A DNA stretch of 64,000 bases from Acidaminococcaceae bacterium (GCA_944390935.1 CALXRU010000002.1:1-64000), one strand, 5' to 3'; positions 43,820-53,458 are shown, counted from the stretch's first letter. Made by a program: numbers and translations. Notes: a model not told the origin generated them from the sequence alone.

Positions 43820-44788
43820 ATGAAAAAACTACTTGCTTTTTTGATGTCGATGATGATGTTCGCTGTGCTTGTGGCAGGCTGCGGCGGTGACGACAAAGCA
43901 GGCGGCAAAGCGCCCGCACAGAAGTTCATCAACATCGCTACCGGCGGTACTGCCGGCACTTATTATCCGCTTGGCGGCGCTATTGCGGATATCCTTAACA
44001 AAAATATCCCGGGCTGCAATGCTTCCGCACAGGCAACGGGCGCTTCCATTGCCAACATCAACATGCTGCAGCAGGGACAGGTTGACATCGCATTTATTCA
44101 GAACGATAACGCTTATTATGCCGTAAACGGTACCGAAATGTTTAAAGATAAAAAAGTTACCAACCTTTACGGCCTTGCAACTCTCTATCCTGAAACCGTT
44201 CAGATTGTAACCCTTGCCGAAAGCGGAATTACCGACCTTTCCGGCGTTAAAGGCAAACGCGTTGCGGTAGGCGCACCGGGTTCCGGTACCGAAGCTAACG
44301 CCCGTCAGATTCTGGCTGTTTATGGTGTTACCTATGACGATATTGATGTTCAGTATCTTTCTTTCGCTGAAGCTTCCAGCGCATTGAAAGACGGTAACGT
44401 TGACGTTGCTTTCGTAACCGCTGGCCATCCGACCGCAGCTATTCAGGATATCGCTACTCAGAACAACGTAGTTCTGCTGCCGGTTGCTCCGGATAAAGCA
44501 GACGCTTTGATTAAAGAATATCCGTTCTACACCAAAGTAAATATTACCGCCAATACTTATAACAATCAGGCTGCTGATTGCCCGGCAGTTGCAGTACGCT
44601 GCATGCTGGCTGTAACCGACAAAATGGATGCCGACACCGGTTATGCTGTAACCAAAGCTATCTACAGCAACCTCGACCGTCTGAAAGCAGCTCATTCCGC
44701 AGCTAACGTAATTACCAAAGAAAGCGCTATGGACGGTATGTCCATTCCTGTTAACGCAGGCGCTGAAAAATTCTTTAACGAAAAATAA
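43820..44788 (+). CDS. TAXI family TRAP transporter solute-binding lipoprotein
   Basis: A 322-residue periplasmic binding protein. A lipoprotein signal ends in 'LVAGCGG' (Cys at about residue 20). The mature part has the TAXI hallmarks 'FINIATGGTAGTYYPLGGAIADIL', 'QNDNAYYAVNG' and 'VAVGAPGSGTEANARQIL'. Such proteins capture dicarboxylates, glutamate or other organic anions for a fused TRAP permease. Strong codon bias and a GGGGGG site suggest high expression. First gene of a three-gene operon. Confidence 0.93.
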   Translation: MKKLLAFLMSMMMFAVLVAGCGGDDKAGGKAPAQKFINIATGGTAGTYYPLGGAIADILNKNIPGCNASAQATGASIANINMLQQGQVDIAFIQNDNAYYAVNGTEMFKDKKVTNLYGLATLYPETVQIVTLAESGITDLSGVKGKRVAVGAPGSGTEANARQILAVYGVTYDDIDVQYLSFAEASSALKDGNVDVAFVTAGHPTAAIQDIATQNNVVLLPVAPDKADALIKEYPFYTKVNITANTYNNQAADCPAVAVRCMLAVTDKMDADTGYAVTKAIYSNLDRLKAAHSAANVITKESAMDGMSIPVNAGAEKFFNEK

Positions 44789-45321
44789 TGTGGTTTAAAG
44801 AGACGCCCCGGTCACCGTTTGTGCTCGGTAACCGGGGTGTATCTAAATTATATACGGTTTTTGCGGGCGGTATTATCGTTATCGCGCTGGGCGCGTTTTA
44901 CTGGTATGCCACACAGCTTGTGGTGGCGCTTTTGCCGGAACGCGGCGCAAAACAATGCTTTGCCGTAACACAGGGCAGCGTCTGGCAGATGGAGTTTAAA
45001 CATTCCTACGAGCTTACGCTGTGGCGTGATTATTTTACGGTTAACGGCGCGGACGATATGGTTTTAACGCATACAATTTACCAGTCGCAGGGATGCGGTT
45101 TTCCGTTTTCTGCGGGGGAGGGCAAGTTTGAAGCACTGCCTGACGGGCATTTTAAATTAACCTTGAACCGGCCTTATAAAATTATAAATATGCGGCCAGC
45201 AGAGCAGGCAAGCCCCAAAATACTGTACGAAGAAACTGTATATGATTTGTGCAAGCTGTTCGGGCACGGAACGCTGTTAACCATTAAGGCGGAACCGCGC
45301 TGGAAGTATTGGCTGGAATAA
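44788..45321 (+). CDS. DUF1850 domain protein of the TRAP operon
   Basis: A 177-residue protein with one N-terminal membrane helix (about 22-43) and an extracytoplasmic beta-rich domain with 'FKHSYELTLWRDYFTV', the DUF1850 signature. DUF1850 genes regularly lie between TAXI binding proteins and fused TRAP permeases, so an accessory role in transport is inferred; no activity is known. Its ATG overlaps the stop of the binding-protein gene. Confidence 0.85.
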   Translation: MWFKETPRSPFVLGNRGVSKLYTVFAGGIIVIALGAFYWYATQLVVALLPERGAKQCFAVTQGSVWQMEFKHSYELTLWRDYFTVNGADDMVLTHTIYQSQGCGFPFSAGEGKFEALPDGHFKLTLNRPYKIINMRPAEQASPKILYEETVYDLCKLFGHGTLLTIKAEPRWKYWLE

Positions 45322-45350
45322 TTTAATTTTTATTTTGCGAGGTGGAACGT

Positions 45351-47288
45351 ATGGACTTAAAACACGAAATTATGGAAGAAGTTGAAAAAGCCCAGCTGTC
45401 GGCAGAAGAAATACTCAGAAAGTACGATAAAGAATCCGACAAAAGGGAATTGACCGGTGTATGGAACACGATTATTAACGTGATTTGTATTGTGTTCTGT
45501 ATTTTCCAGGTTTATACGGCAGCATTCGGCGTACTTGACGCCCAGCTGCAAAGGGCAGTGCATCTGGCTTTTGGTTTTGCGCTTGTATTTTTGCTGTACC
45601 CGATGCGCGCTTCCTGGTCGCGTAATGAAATGAACATTATCGACGTTCTTTTTGCCATTGTTGGTGTCGGCACGGCGATGTATATTGTTGTGTTCTATCA
45701 GGATCTGGTTCTGCGTGCAGGCATGAACAGCGAAACCGACTTTATGGTTGGCCTTTTGGGCACGGTGCTTGTTATTGAAGGCGCACGCCGCGTTGTAGGC
45801 TGGCCGATGATTACCATTGCGCTGCTGTTTATGGTTTACGCGCTGTTCGGCAACTATGTGCCCGGTATTCTGGCACACCGCGGACTTGGCTTCCACGAAA
45901 TCATCAACTACCTGTTCTACACCACTGAAGGTATTTTCGGTACCCCGATGGGCGTATCTTCAACCTTCATTTACCTGTTCATTCTGTTCGGCGCTTATCT
46001 GGAAGCGACCGGACTTGGCAAATTCTTTATTGATATTTCCAATGCGATTGCCGGTTGGGCATCCGGCGGCCCGGCAAAAGTAGCCGTTATATCCAGTGCG
46101 CTGGAAGGTACTGTATCCGGCAGTTCCGTTGCCAACACCGTAGGCAGCGGCTCGTTCACCATCCCGATGATGAAAAAATTAGGCTACGGCAAAGACTTTG
46201 CCGGTGCGGTTGAGGCTGCGGCTTCTACCGGCGGTCAGTTAATGCCTCCTGTAATGGGCGCGGCAGCATTCCTGATGGCGGAATTTGTTGGTGTTCCTTA
46301 TATGGAAGTTGTTAAAGCCGGCGTTATCCCGGCGCTGTTGTACTTCACCGGCATCTGGCTGGGCGTACATTTTGAAGCTAAAAAGCTTGGCCTTAAAGGC
46401 ATGAGCCGTGACGAAATGCCGAGCTACAAATCTATTTTCCTCGAAAGAGGCCATTTGGTAATTCCGCTTATCGCGATTATCCACTTCCTCAGCAGCGGCT
46501 ATACCCCGATGCGTGCAGCGCTTGTTGGTATCGGCCTTGCGATTGTCAGCTCCTGCCTGCGTAAATCCACCCGCATTACCTTTAAGGATTTTGTTAACGG
46601 CATGATTAACGGTTCCAAAGGTATCCTCGGCGTATTGATTGCCTGCGCTACTGCTGGTATCATCATCGGCGTTGTTACCAAAACCGGCGTCGGCCTGAAA
46701 ATGGCAACCGCGTTGCTCGACATGGCAGGCGGCCACTTAATCCCGGCGATGGTATTTACCATGTTCACCTCGCTTATCCTTGGCATGGGCGTACCGACCA
46801 CTGCTAACTACGTAATTACCTCTACCATTGCTGCACCGGCACTGGTACAGATGGACGTGCCTGTTCTGGCAGCGCATATGTTCGTATTCTACTTCGGCAT
46901 CGTAGCCGATATCACTCCTCCGGTTGCGCTGGCAGCTTATGCCGGTTCCGGTATTTCCGGCGGCGACCCGCTGCGTACCGGTATCAACGCTTCCAAACTG
47001 GCAATTGCGGCGTTCATCATTCCGTACATCTTTGTACTTTCGCCTGAAATTCTGATGATTGACGCAACTCCGTTCGGCGTAATTTTCTCCTGCTGCACCG
47101 CAATCCTCGGCATGGTTGGCGTAGCTTCCGCAATGGCAGGCTTCTTTACCCGCCATTTGAACGGTTTGCAGCGCCTGCTGTTCTTCTTCGGCGGTCTCGG
47201 CCTTATCGACCCGGGCCTGACGACCGACCTTATCGGCGTTGCCATGCTCGCTGTTGGCTACATCTGGAGCCGCAGAAACCCCAAATAA
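45351..47288 (+). CDS. TRAP transporter, fused small and large permease (4TM/12TM)
   Basis: A 645-residue membrane protein combining DctQ-like helices (about 40-140) with the DctM-like transport domain. Features include 'LEGTVSGSSVANTVGSGSFTIPMMKKLGYG', 'STGGQLMPPVMGAAAFLMAEF' and 'GMGVPTTANYVITSTIAAPAL', all conserved in fused permeases that work with TAXI proteins using an ion gradient. The ATG at 45351 has GAGGTG; an in-frame GTG 9 bases earlier is part of that site. Confidence 0.93.
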   Translation: MDLKHEIMEEVEKAQLSAEEILRKYDKESDKRELTGVWNTIINVICIVFCIFQVYTAAFGVLDAQLQRAVHLAFGFALVFLLYPMRASWSRNEMNIIDVLFAIVGVGTAMYIVVFYQDLVLRAGMNSETDFMVGLLGTVLVIEGARRVVGWPMITIALLFMVYALFGNYVPGILAHRGLGFHEIINYLFYTTEGIFGTPMGVSSTFIYLFILFGAYLEATGLGKFFIDISNAIAGWASGGPAKVAVISSALEGTVSGSSVANTVGSGSFTIPMMKKLGYGKDFAGAVEAAASTGGQLMPPVMGAAAFLMAEFVGVPYMEVVKAGVIPALLYFTGIWLGVHFEAKKLGLKGMSRDEMPSYKSIFLERGHLVIPLIAIIHFLSSGYTPMRAALVGIGLAIVSSCLRKSTRITFKDFVNGMINGSKGILGVLIACATAGIIIGVVTKTGVGLKMATALLDMAGGHLIPAMVFTMFTSLILGMGVPTTANYVITSTIAAPALVQMDVPVLAAHMFVFYFGIVADITPPVALAAYAGSGISGGDPLRTGINASKLAIAAFIIPYIFVLSPEILMIDATPFGVIFSCCTAILGMVGVASAMAGFFTRHLNGLQRLLFFFGGLGLIDPGLTTDLIGVAMLAVGYIWSRRNPK

Positions 47289-47311
47289 TTTCATAGTACA
47301 TTAACAAATTT

Positions 47312-47342
47312 AAAGCCCGTCAATTAACTTTGGCGGGCTTTT
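47312..47342 (+). terminator. Terminator of the TRAP operon
   Basis: AAAGCCCGTC (47312-47321) with GGCGGGCTTT (47332-47341), then T's. Confidence 0.85.
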
Positions 47343-47374
47343 GTAAAATATTTTACGCATTTATTAAAACTACT

Positions 47375-47413
47375 TGAATATCACATATAAATGTGATATA
47401 GTATACACTATAT
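47375..47413 (+). promoter_or_regulatory. ppsA promoter with two overlapping palindromes
   Basis: TTGAAT (47375-47380) and TATAGT (47397-47402) are 16 bp apart. The spacer is filled by a perfect inverted repeat, ATATCACAT-ATAA-ATGTGATAT (47378-47399). A second perfect repeat, ATATAGT-ATAC-ACTATAT (47396-47413), covers the -10 and start region. The layout indicates tight control by one or two repressors; the proteins are unknown. Confidence 0.6.
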
Positions 47414-47459
47414 TGAAGGTGTAAAACCTTTAAAGTATAACACAAAAGGAGTAACGGAC

Positions 47460-49841
47460 ATGAATAAGGAAAAAGAATTTCTTCTCTGGTTCGAGCAAAT
47501 GGAAAGAGGCGACGTTGCCATCGTTGGCGGCAAATCCTCATCTCTTGGTGAAATGACATCCAAAACTGATGTACCTGTACCGTATGGCTTTGCAACTACT
47601 GCCTATGCTTATAGATACTTTATTGAAAAAAGCGGCCTGAAAGAAAAAATGCAGGCTATCCTGGCAGACCTTACCGACGTTGAAAACAGTGCCCAGCTGC
47701 GCGACGTAAGCGCACGCCTGCGCGAAGCCATTATGGCAGAAGAAATGCCTGCTGATTTAAGCGCATCCATTGCTGCCGCTTATGAAGAACTTGGCAAAAA
47801 AGTGGGCGAAGCAGAACCTTATGTTGCAGTACGCAGCAGCGCTACCGCGGAAGACCTGCCGGACGCCAGTTTTGCAGGACAGCAGGATACTTACCTGAAC
47901 GTAAAAGGCGCTGAAAACATTATCGCCAAAGTTAAGGAATGCTATGCTTCCTGCTTTACCGACCGTGCCGTTTACTACCGTGAAAAACAGGGCTTTGACC
48001 ATATCGAAGTAGCGCTCAGCGCCGTTATCCAGATGATGGTATTCAGTAAGGCCGCAGGCGTTATGTTTACCGTTAATGTTGCTACCGGCGACGACAGCAA
48101 CATCCTTATCGAAGGCGCATTCGGCCTTGGCGAATATGTTGTACAAGGCACCGTTACGCCGGATAACTACACGGTATCCAAAGCCGAAAATAAAATTATT
48201 GACCGCTGCGTAAACGAACAGGACGTTATGCTTGTCCGCAAAGAAGGCGGCGACTGCGAAGAACAGCCGGTGCCGGAAGAACTGCGCAACGTACAGACCC
48301 TTACCGACGAGCAGATTCTTGAACTTGCCGGTTACGCTAAAAAAATTGAAGCACACTATGGCTGCTACATGGATATGGAATGGGGCATCGACGCACGCAA
48401 TAACAAAATCTGGATTTTGCAGGCACGCCCGGAAACCGTATGGAGCCGCCGCAACAAAGATAAAAAACCTGCACAGGCAGAGGTTAAAGCTGCCGCTACC
48501 GACCGCAAGGTTATCGTTAAAGGCTTGCCTGCAAGCCCGGGCCTTGTATCCGGCCGCACGCACGTTATTCTTGACCCGTCCCACATCGACGAGTTCAAGG
48601 AAGGCGAAATCCTTGTAACCGAAATGACCGCGCCTGACTGGGTACCGGCCATGAAGAAAGCAAAAGCCATCGTTACCGACAGCGGCGGCATGACCTGCCA
48701 CGCTTCTATCGTAAGCCGCGAACTCGGCATTCCGTGTATCGTAGGCACCAAGAGCCGTGGCGAAGCTGCTACTACTACCGTGCCCGACGGCATCGACGTA
48801 ACGGTTGACGCAACCCACGGCGTTGTATACGAAGGCATCCTTGAAGAAAAGAAACCGGAAGCACAGGCTCAGGCAGTTGCACCGGTCGCCGAATACTTCC
48901 CGCCGACCGGCACCAAGATTTACATGAACCTCGGTGACCCGGACCTTGCCGAAAAATATTCCGCACTTCCGTGCGACGGCATCGGCCTGATGCGCGAAGA
49001 ATTCATCTGGACCACTTATATCCACGAACATCCGCTGTATCTCATCAAAACCGGCCATCCGGAAAAAGTTGTTGACCAGCTTGCAGAAGGTATCCGCCAG
49101 GTATGCCAGGCAATGGCACCGCGCCCGGTAACCCTGCGCTTCAGCGACTTTAAATCCAGCGAATACCGCGACCTGAAAGGCGGCGACGAATTCGAGCCGT
49201 ATGAACCTTCCGCACTGCTCGGCTGGCGCGGCGCTTCCCGCTACTACGACCCGAAATATGTAGAAGCATTTAAGCTGGAATGCCAGGCTGTACGCAAAGT
49301 ACGCGAAGAATTCGGTTTGAAAAACCTTAACGTAATGATTCCGTTCTGCCGCAATGTGGAAGAAGCTGAAAAAGTAACCTCCATTATGGCAGGCGAAGGC
49401 CTTGTTCGCGGCAAAGACTTTAAAGTATGGCTGATGGCTGAAATTCCGTCCAACATCATTCTGGCAGACCAGTTCAACAAATTTGTTGACGGTTATTCCA
49501 TCGGTTCCAACGACCTGACGATGCTGATTCTGGGCTGCGACCGCGACAACGACACCGTATCCCATATCTATGACGAACGCAATCTGGCAGTACGCCGTGC
49601 AATCCGCCACCTCATCGAAGTTGCGCACAAAGACGGCAAAACCGTTTCCATCTGTGGACAGGCGCCGAGCGTATATCCGGAATTCTGCGAATTCCTCATC
49701 AAGAGCGGCATCGACAGCATGTCCGTTAACCCGGATACCGTTAAATTTACCAAAAAACTGGCAGCGCAGATTGAACAGCGCATTATGCTGGACGCACTTA
49801 CCGGCAGAGGCCGCGCCGAAAGCGAAAACCTTGACTGGTAA
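47460..49841 (+). CDS. ppsA: Phosphoenolpyruvate synthase
   Basis: A 793-residue enzyme making PEP from pyruvate, ATP and water for gluconeogenesis. The ATP-grasp domain (1-330) shows 'VGGKSSSLGEM', 'VAVRSSATAEDLPDASFAGQQDT' and 'LQARPETVWS'; the phosphohistidine domain has His414 in 'DSGGMTCHASIVSRELGIPC'; the PEP-binding barrel has 'DGIGLMREEF' and the Cys loop 'SICGQAPSVYPEF'. A strong AAAGGAG site and biased codons suggest high expression. It suits an organism growing on organic acids. Confidence 0.95.
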   Translation: MNKEKEFLLWFEQMERGDVAIVGGKSSSLGEMTSKTDVPVPYGFATTAYAYRYFIEKSGLKEKMQAILADLTDVENSAQLRDVSARLREAIMAEEMPADLSASIAAAYEELGKKVGEAEPYVAVRSSATAEDLPDASFAGQQDTYLNVKGAENIIAKVKECYASCFTDRAVYYREKQGFDHIEVALSAVIQMMVFSKAAGVMFTVNVATGDDSNILIEGAFGLGEYVVQGTVTPDNYTVSKAENKIIDRCVNEQDVMLVRKEGGDCEEQPVPEELRNVQTLTDEQILELAGYAKKIEAHYGCYMDMEWGIDARNNKIWILQARPETVWSRRNKDKKPAQAEVKAAATDRKVIVKGLPASPGLVSGRTHVILDPSHIDEFKEGEILVTEMTAPDWVPAMKKAKAIVTDSGGMTCHASIVSRELGIPCIVGTKSRGEAATTTVPDGIDVTVDATHGVVYEGILEEKKPEAQAQAVAPVAEYFPPTGTKIYMNLGDPDLAEKYSALPCDGIGLMREEFIWTTYIHEHPLYLIKTGHPEKVVDQLAEGIRQVCQAMAPRPVTLRFSDFKSSEYRDLKGGDEFEPYEPSALLGWRGASRYYDPKYVEAFKLECQAVRKVREEFGLKNLNVMIPFCRNVEEAEKVTSIMAGEGLVRGKDFKVWLMAEIPSNIILADQFNKFVDGYSIGSNDLTMLILGCDRDNDTVSHIYDERNLAVRRAIRHLIEVAHKDGKTVSICGQAPSVYPEFCEFLIKSGIDSMSVNPDTVKFTKKLAAQIEQRIMLDALTGRGRAESENLDW

Positions 49842-49877
49842 GATAGGGTAAAAGTGAATAGGTTATAACCTGCAATA

Positions 49878-49910
49878 AACCGGAACTGCTTTAAGCGGTT
49901 CCGGTTTTTG
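49878..49910 (+). terminator. Terminator of ppsA
   Basis: AACCGGAACTGC (49878-49889) with GCGGTTCCGGTT (49895-49906), then TTT. Confidence 0.88.
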
Positions 49911-49963
49911 TAAATAATATAAAAATTTGCCATAAACGTTAAAATAACCCCTTGTATACTTTT

Positions 49964-50000
49964 AGCGTGCGTTGACTTTGCACGCTAATTTTTATATAAT
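49964..50000 (+). promoter_or_regulatory. alaS promoter overlapped by an inverted repeat
   Basis: TTGACT (49972-49977), a 17-bp spacer and TATAAT (49995-50000). AGCGTGC (49964-49970) and GCACGCT (49980-49986) flank the -35 box symmetrically, as an operator would. No T-box RNA is seen downstream. Confidence 0.65.
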
Positions 50001-50043
50001 TTTGTTATGCGTTGTACCTATTTTAAAGGAGCGATTGTTTAAG

Positions 50044-52668
50044 ATGAAGTATATGACTGGTAACGAAATCCGTGCAAAATTTTTAAAGTTTTTTGAAGAC
50101 AGAGGGCATCTCATTCTGCCGAGCGCTTCGCTCATTCCGCAGGATGACCCGACCCTGCTCTTAATCGGCGCAGGCATGGCGCCTTTTAAACCGTTTTTTA
50201 CCGGCAAGATGAAACCGCCTTCTCCGCGTATCACCACTTGCCAAAAATGCGTGCGCACCGGCGATATTGAAAACGTAGGCCGCACTGCGCGCCACCATAC
50301 TTATTTTGAAATGCTGGGCGATTTTTCCTTCGGCGATTATTTTAAAAAGGAAATTATCCCCTGGAGCTGGGAGTTTTTGACCAAAGAGCTGGAACTGCCT
50401 GCCGATAAACTTTGGGTAACCATTTACCCGGACGACGATGAAGCTTATGAAATCTGGCGCAATGTTGTGGGCGTGCCCGATGAACATATTGTACGTCTTG
50501 AAGAAAACTTCTGGGAAACCGGCAGCGGCCCGTGCGGACCGGACAGCGAAATCCATATTGACATGGGTGAAGAACGCGGCTGCGGCAAACCGGACTGCAA
50601 ACCGGGCTGCGACTGCGACAGATTCCTCGAAATCTGGAACCTGGTATTTACCCAGTATGACCAGCATGACGACGGCACTTACACCCCGTTGGCCAACAAA
50701 AACATTGATACCGGCGCAGGATTAGAACGTTTGGCTTCCGTTTTGCAGGGCAAACCGTCCAACTTTGAAACCGATTTGATTTTCCCGATTATCGAACATG
50801 CGGCTAAAGTTGCCGGTGTTGAATACGGCAAGGATAAAAAGACCGACGTATCCTTAAAGGTTATTGCCGACCATGTACGCAGCATTACCTTTATGATTGC
50901 CGACGGCGTGTTGCCTTCCAATGAAGGACGCGGCTATGTACTGCGCCGCGTTTTGCGCCGTGCTATCCGCCATGCGCGTTTGATTGGCATTGAAGACAAG
51001 TTCCTGTGCGATGCGGTTGATGTTGTTATCGACATGTTCAAAGAGCCGTATCCGTACCTTGTTGAAAAAACCAACTTCCTGCACAAAGTTGTCGATATGG
51101 AAGAAACCAGCTTCCTGCGTACCCTGCGTCAGGGCACTGACCTTTTGAACGAAGAAATTGCCAAATTAAAGGCAGAAAATAAAACCGTGCTGGATGGCGC
51201 AACCGCTTTCCGTTTAAGCGATACCTTCGGCTTCCCGCGTGAGCTGACTGCCGAAATCCTTGAAGAAGAAGGAATGACGCTGGACGAAAAAGGCTTTAAC
51301 GAAGCACTGGAAGTACAGCGCAAAATGGCGCGCGATGCTCGCGACGATAAGACCGGACGCCCGGTTATTTACAACACCCGCAGCATTGACCTTGCTGCTT
51401 TGAAGGTTGACGAAGGCGCAGAAGGCGGCAAAATTGTTGCTATGTACCCGGCGCATGACGCACAGCCTGTTGACAGCATGGAGGACGGCAAAAAAGCCGC
51501 AGTTATCTGCGATGTTACCGCGTTCCACGCTGAAGGCGGCGGACAACTTGGTGACACCGGCCGCATTATTGCACCGGCAGGCGTGCTGGAAGTTGAAACC
51601 ACCAAAAAACTGCCGGACGGCGCTACCATTATGATTGGCACCGTGCTGGAAGGCACCGTTGCCGTTGGCGACGAAGTTAAATTTGAAATTGAACGCGCGC
51701 GCAAAAACGACATTGCCCGCAACCATACCGCAACCCACCTGCTGCATGCAGCGCTGAAACTTGTTCTTGGCGACCATGTAAACCAGGCAGGCAGCTATGT
51801 TGGACCGGACCGCCTGCGTTTCGACTTCTCGCATTTCTCCCCGGTAACGGAAGAAGAACTGCGCAAGGTTGAAGAAATCGTTAACGAGCAGATTCTGGCT
51901 GCGAAAGACGTAACCATTGAAGAACTGCCGATTGACGAAGCCAAAAAACGCGGCGCTGTTGCCCTGTTTGGCGAAAAATACGGCAGCATTGTACGTGTTG
52001 TAACTGTGCCGGGTTATTCCATGGAATTCTGCGGTGGCGTGCATGTTAGCAACACCGCGCAAATCGGCATGTTTAAAATTCTGTCCGAATCCAGCACCGG
52101 CGCAGGCGTACGCCGTATTGAGGCTGTAACCGGCCATGGCGCGCTGGCTTATGTGCGTGAGATGGAGGACATGGTTAAAACCGCAGCGGCAGGCCTTAAA
52201 TGCCGCAGCAACGACCTTTGCGCACGCATTTGCGCATTGCAGTCCGACTATAAAGCTGCCGAGCAGAAAATCGGCGAGCTGGAAGGCCAGATTGCCAAAG
52301 CACAGGTCAGCGGCGCGGCAGACTGCGTTTGCGATATTAAAGGCGTGCCCGCACTGGTACAGAAAGTCAGCGCAGGCGACGTTGAAGCGCTGCGTAACCT
52401 GGGCGACCAGATGCGCGACAAAGTCGGCGGCGTAGTTGTGCTGGCTGACGTTGTCGGCGACAACAAAATCAACATTCTGGCTATGGCAACCAAAGACGCT
52501 GTTGCCAAAGGTATCCACGTCGGACAGATTGTTAAGGAAGTTGCCAAAATCTGCGGCGGTGGCGGTGGCGGACGCCCGGATATGGCTCAGGCCGGCGGCA
52601 AGGACGCAGCAAAACTTGACGAAGCTTTGCAGGCTGCGCTGAAGGTTATCGAAGCACAGATTAAATAA
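50044..52668 (+). CDS. alaS: Alanyl-tRNA synthetase
   Basis: An 874-residue class II synthetase. The catalytic domain begins 'MTGNEIRAKFLKFFEDRGH' with 'FKPFFTGKMKPPSPRITTCQKCVRTGDI'; the editing domain has 'NHTATHLLHAAL' and 'MEFCGGVHV' (zinc ligands His and Cys); the C-terminal C-Ala domain ends with 'GGGGGGRPDMAQAGG'. The ATG at 50044 is 12 bases from AAAGGAG; a TTG at 50035 would be closer than usual, so the start is slightly uncertain. Confidence 0.95.
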   Translation: MKYMTGNEIRAKFLKFFEDRGHLILPSASLIPQDDPTLLLIGAGMAPFKPFFTGKMKPPSPRITTCQKCVRTGDIENVGRTARHHTYFEMLGDFSFGDYFKKEIIPWSWEFLTKELELPADKLWVTIYPDDDEAYEIWRNVVGVPDEHIVRLEENFWETGSGPCGPDSEIHIDMGEERGCGKPDCKPGCDCDRFLEIWNLVFTQYDQHDDGTYTPLANKNIDTGAGLERLASVLQGKPSNFETDLIFPIIEHAAKVAGVEYGKDKKTDVSLKVIADHVRSITFMIADGVLPSNEGRGYVLRRVLRRAIRHARLIGIEDKFLCDAVDVVIDMFKEPYPYLVEKTNFLHKVVDMEETSFLRTLRQGTDLLNEEIAKLKAENKTVLDGATAFRLSDTFGFPRELTAEILEEEGMTLDEKGFNEALEVQRKMARDARDDKTGRPVIYNTRSIDLAALKVDEGAEGGKIVAMYPAHDAQPVDSMEDGKKAAVICDVTAFHAEGGGQLGDTGRIIAPAGVLEVETTKKLPDGATIMIGTVLEGTVAVGDEVKFEIERARKNDIARNHTATHLLHAALKLVLGDHVNQAGSYVGPDRLRFDFSHFSPVTEEELRKVEEIVNEQILAAKDVTIEELPIDEAKKRGAVALFGEKYGSIVRVVTVPGYSMEFCGGVHVSNTAQIGMFKILSESSTGAGVRRIEAVTGHGALAYVREMEDMVKTAAAGLKCRSNDLCARICALQSDYKAAEQKIGELEGQIAKAQVSGAADCVCDIKGVPALVQKVSAGDVEALRNLGDQMRDKVGGVVVLADVVGDNKINILAMATKDAVAKGIHVGQIVKEVAKICGGGGGGRPDMAQAGGKDAAKLDEALQAALKVIEAQIK

Positions 52669-52681
52669 TTCACAAAATAGT

Positions 52682-52715
52682 AACGGCTGGGTGGCAAAGC
52701 CCGGCCGTTTCTTTC
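52682..52715 (+). terminator. Terminator of alaS
   Basis: AACGGCTGGG (52682-52691) with CCCGGCCGTT (52700-52709, one wobble), followed by a T-rich run. Confidence 0.75.
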
Positions 52716-52774
52716 TATTATTTTGCGTTAAGGTGTGTTAAAATAAGATAAAAGATGTTTGAGGAGGAAAGATT

Positions 52775-53035
52775 ATGGGAATCTCAAGCGAAACCATGAT
52801 GTTTAAACGTAGTGAAGATAAAAAGAATGCGGCGCAGACTATCCGCGAGGTATACGCTGCGCTGGAAGAAAAGGGCTACAACCCGGTTGACCAGCTGGTT
52901 GGCTATCTGTTAAGCGGCGACCCGACTTATATTACCAGCCACAAGGATTCGCGCACCAAGCTGCGCCGTTTTGAACGCTATGAACTTTTGGAAGAACTGG
53001 TAAAAAGTTATCTTGCCTCGGCGGCAAAAAAATAA
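52775..53035 (+). CDS. ireB: IreB family regulatory phosphoprotein (UPF0297)
   Basis: An 86-residue protein almost certainly of the IreB/YrzL family: '[31 protein letters not shown]' and '[33 protein letters not shown]'. In Enterococcus IreB is phosphorylated by the kinase IreK and controls cephalosporin tolerance; the role here is inferred. The order alaS-ireB-ruvX is conserved in Firmicutes. GAGGAGG site. Confidence 0.93.
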   Translation: MGISSETMMFKRSEDKKNAAQTIREVYAALEEKGYNPVDQLVGYLLSGDPTYITSHKDSRTKLRRFERYELLEELVKSYLASAAKK

Positions 53036-53044
53036 GGTGGACGC

Positions 53045-53458
53045 ATGAGGACAATGGCACTTGACGTTGGCACGCGCACGATTGGCGTGGCGACGAGCGA
53101 TTTGCTGGGCATGATTGCCGGAGGTGTGGAAACAATCCACCGTACCAGCGAGGAGAAAGATTTTGCCCGCATCGGCGAGCTGATTAAGGAGCACGAGGTA
53201 GATACCATCGTTGTGGGCTACCCTAAAAACATGAACGGCACTATCGGCGAGCGCGCGCAGATTAGCGAGGCTTTTGCCGACGAGCTGCGCAGGCGTTTTG
53301 ATGGTATTAAGGTAGTGTTGTGGGACGAGCGCCTTTCGACTGTGGCGGCGCAGAACGTGTTGATTGACGCCGATATGAGCCGCAAAAAGCGCAAAAAAAT
53401 TATTGATATGATGGCTGCTGTGGTAATTTTGCAGAACTATCTGGACAGCCGCCGTTAA
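53045..53458 (+). CDS. ruvX: Putative pre-16S rRNA nuclease / Holliday junction resolvase-like protein
   Basis: A 137-residue RNase H-fold protein (YqgF): '[20 protein letters not shown]' with the first acidic residue, '[17 protein letters not shown]' and '[15 protein letters not shown]'. Members mature 16S rRNA ends and some cut Holliday junctions. It begins 9 bases after ireB with AAGGTGG. Confidence 0.93.
   Translation: MRTMALDVGTRTIGVATSDLLGMIAGGVETIHRTSEEKDFARIGELIKEHEVDTIVVGYPKNMNGTIGERAQISEAFADELRRRFDGIKVVLWDERLSTVAAQNVLIDADMSRKKRKKIIDMMAAVVILQNYLDSRR

Noticed and set aside
47378-47399. Crp-like site upstream of ppsA
   Set aside because: The arms run TCACA...TGTGA, the reverse of the Crp consensus TGTGA...TCACA, so it is left as an unassigned palindrome.
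47757-49628. A 623-codon open frame antisense to ppsA
   Set aside because: A product of strong codon bias in ppsA; the translation has no domain and is rich in Phe, Cys and His as antisense frames are.
49978-50043. T-box riboswitch in front of alaS
   Set aside because: The leader is only about 35 bases and contains none of the T-box conserved bases.
51214-52518. A 434-codon open frame antisense to alaS
   Set aside because: Mirror of alaS codon bias, without any independent signal.
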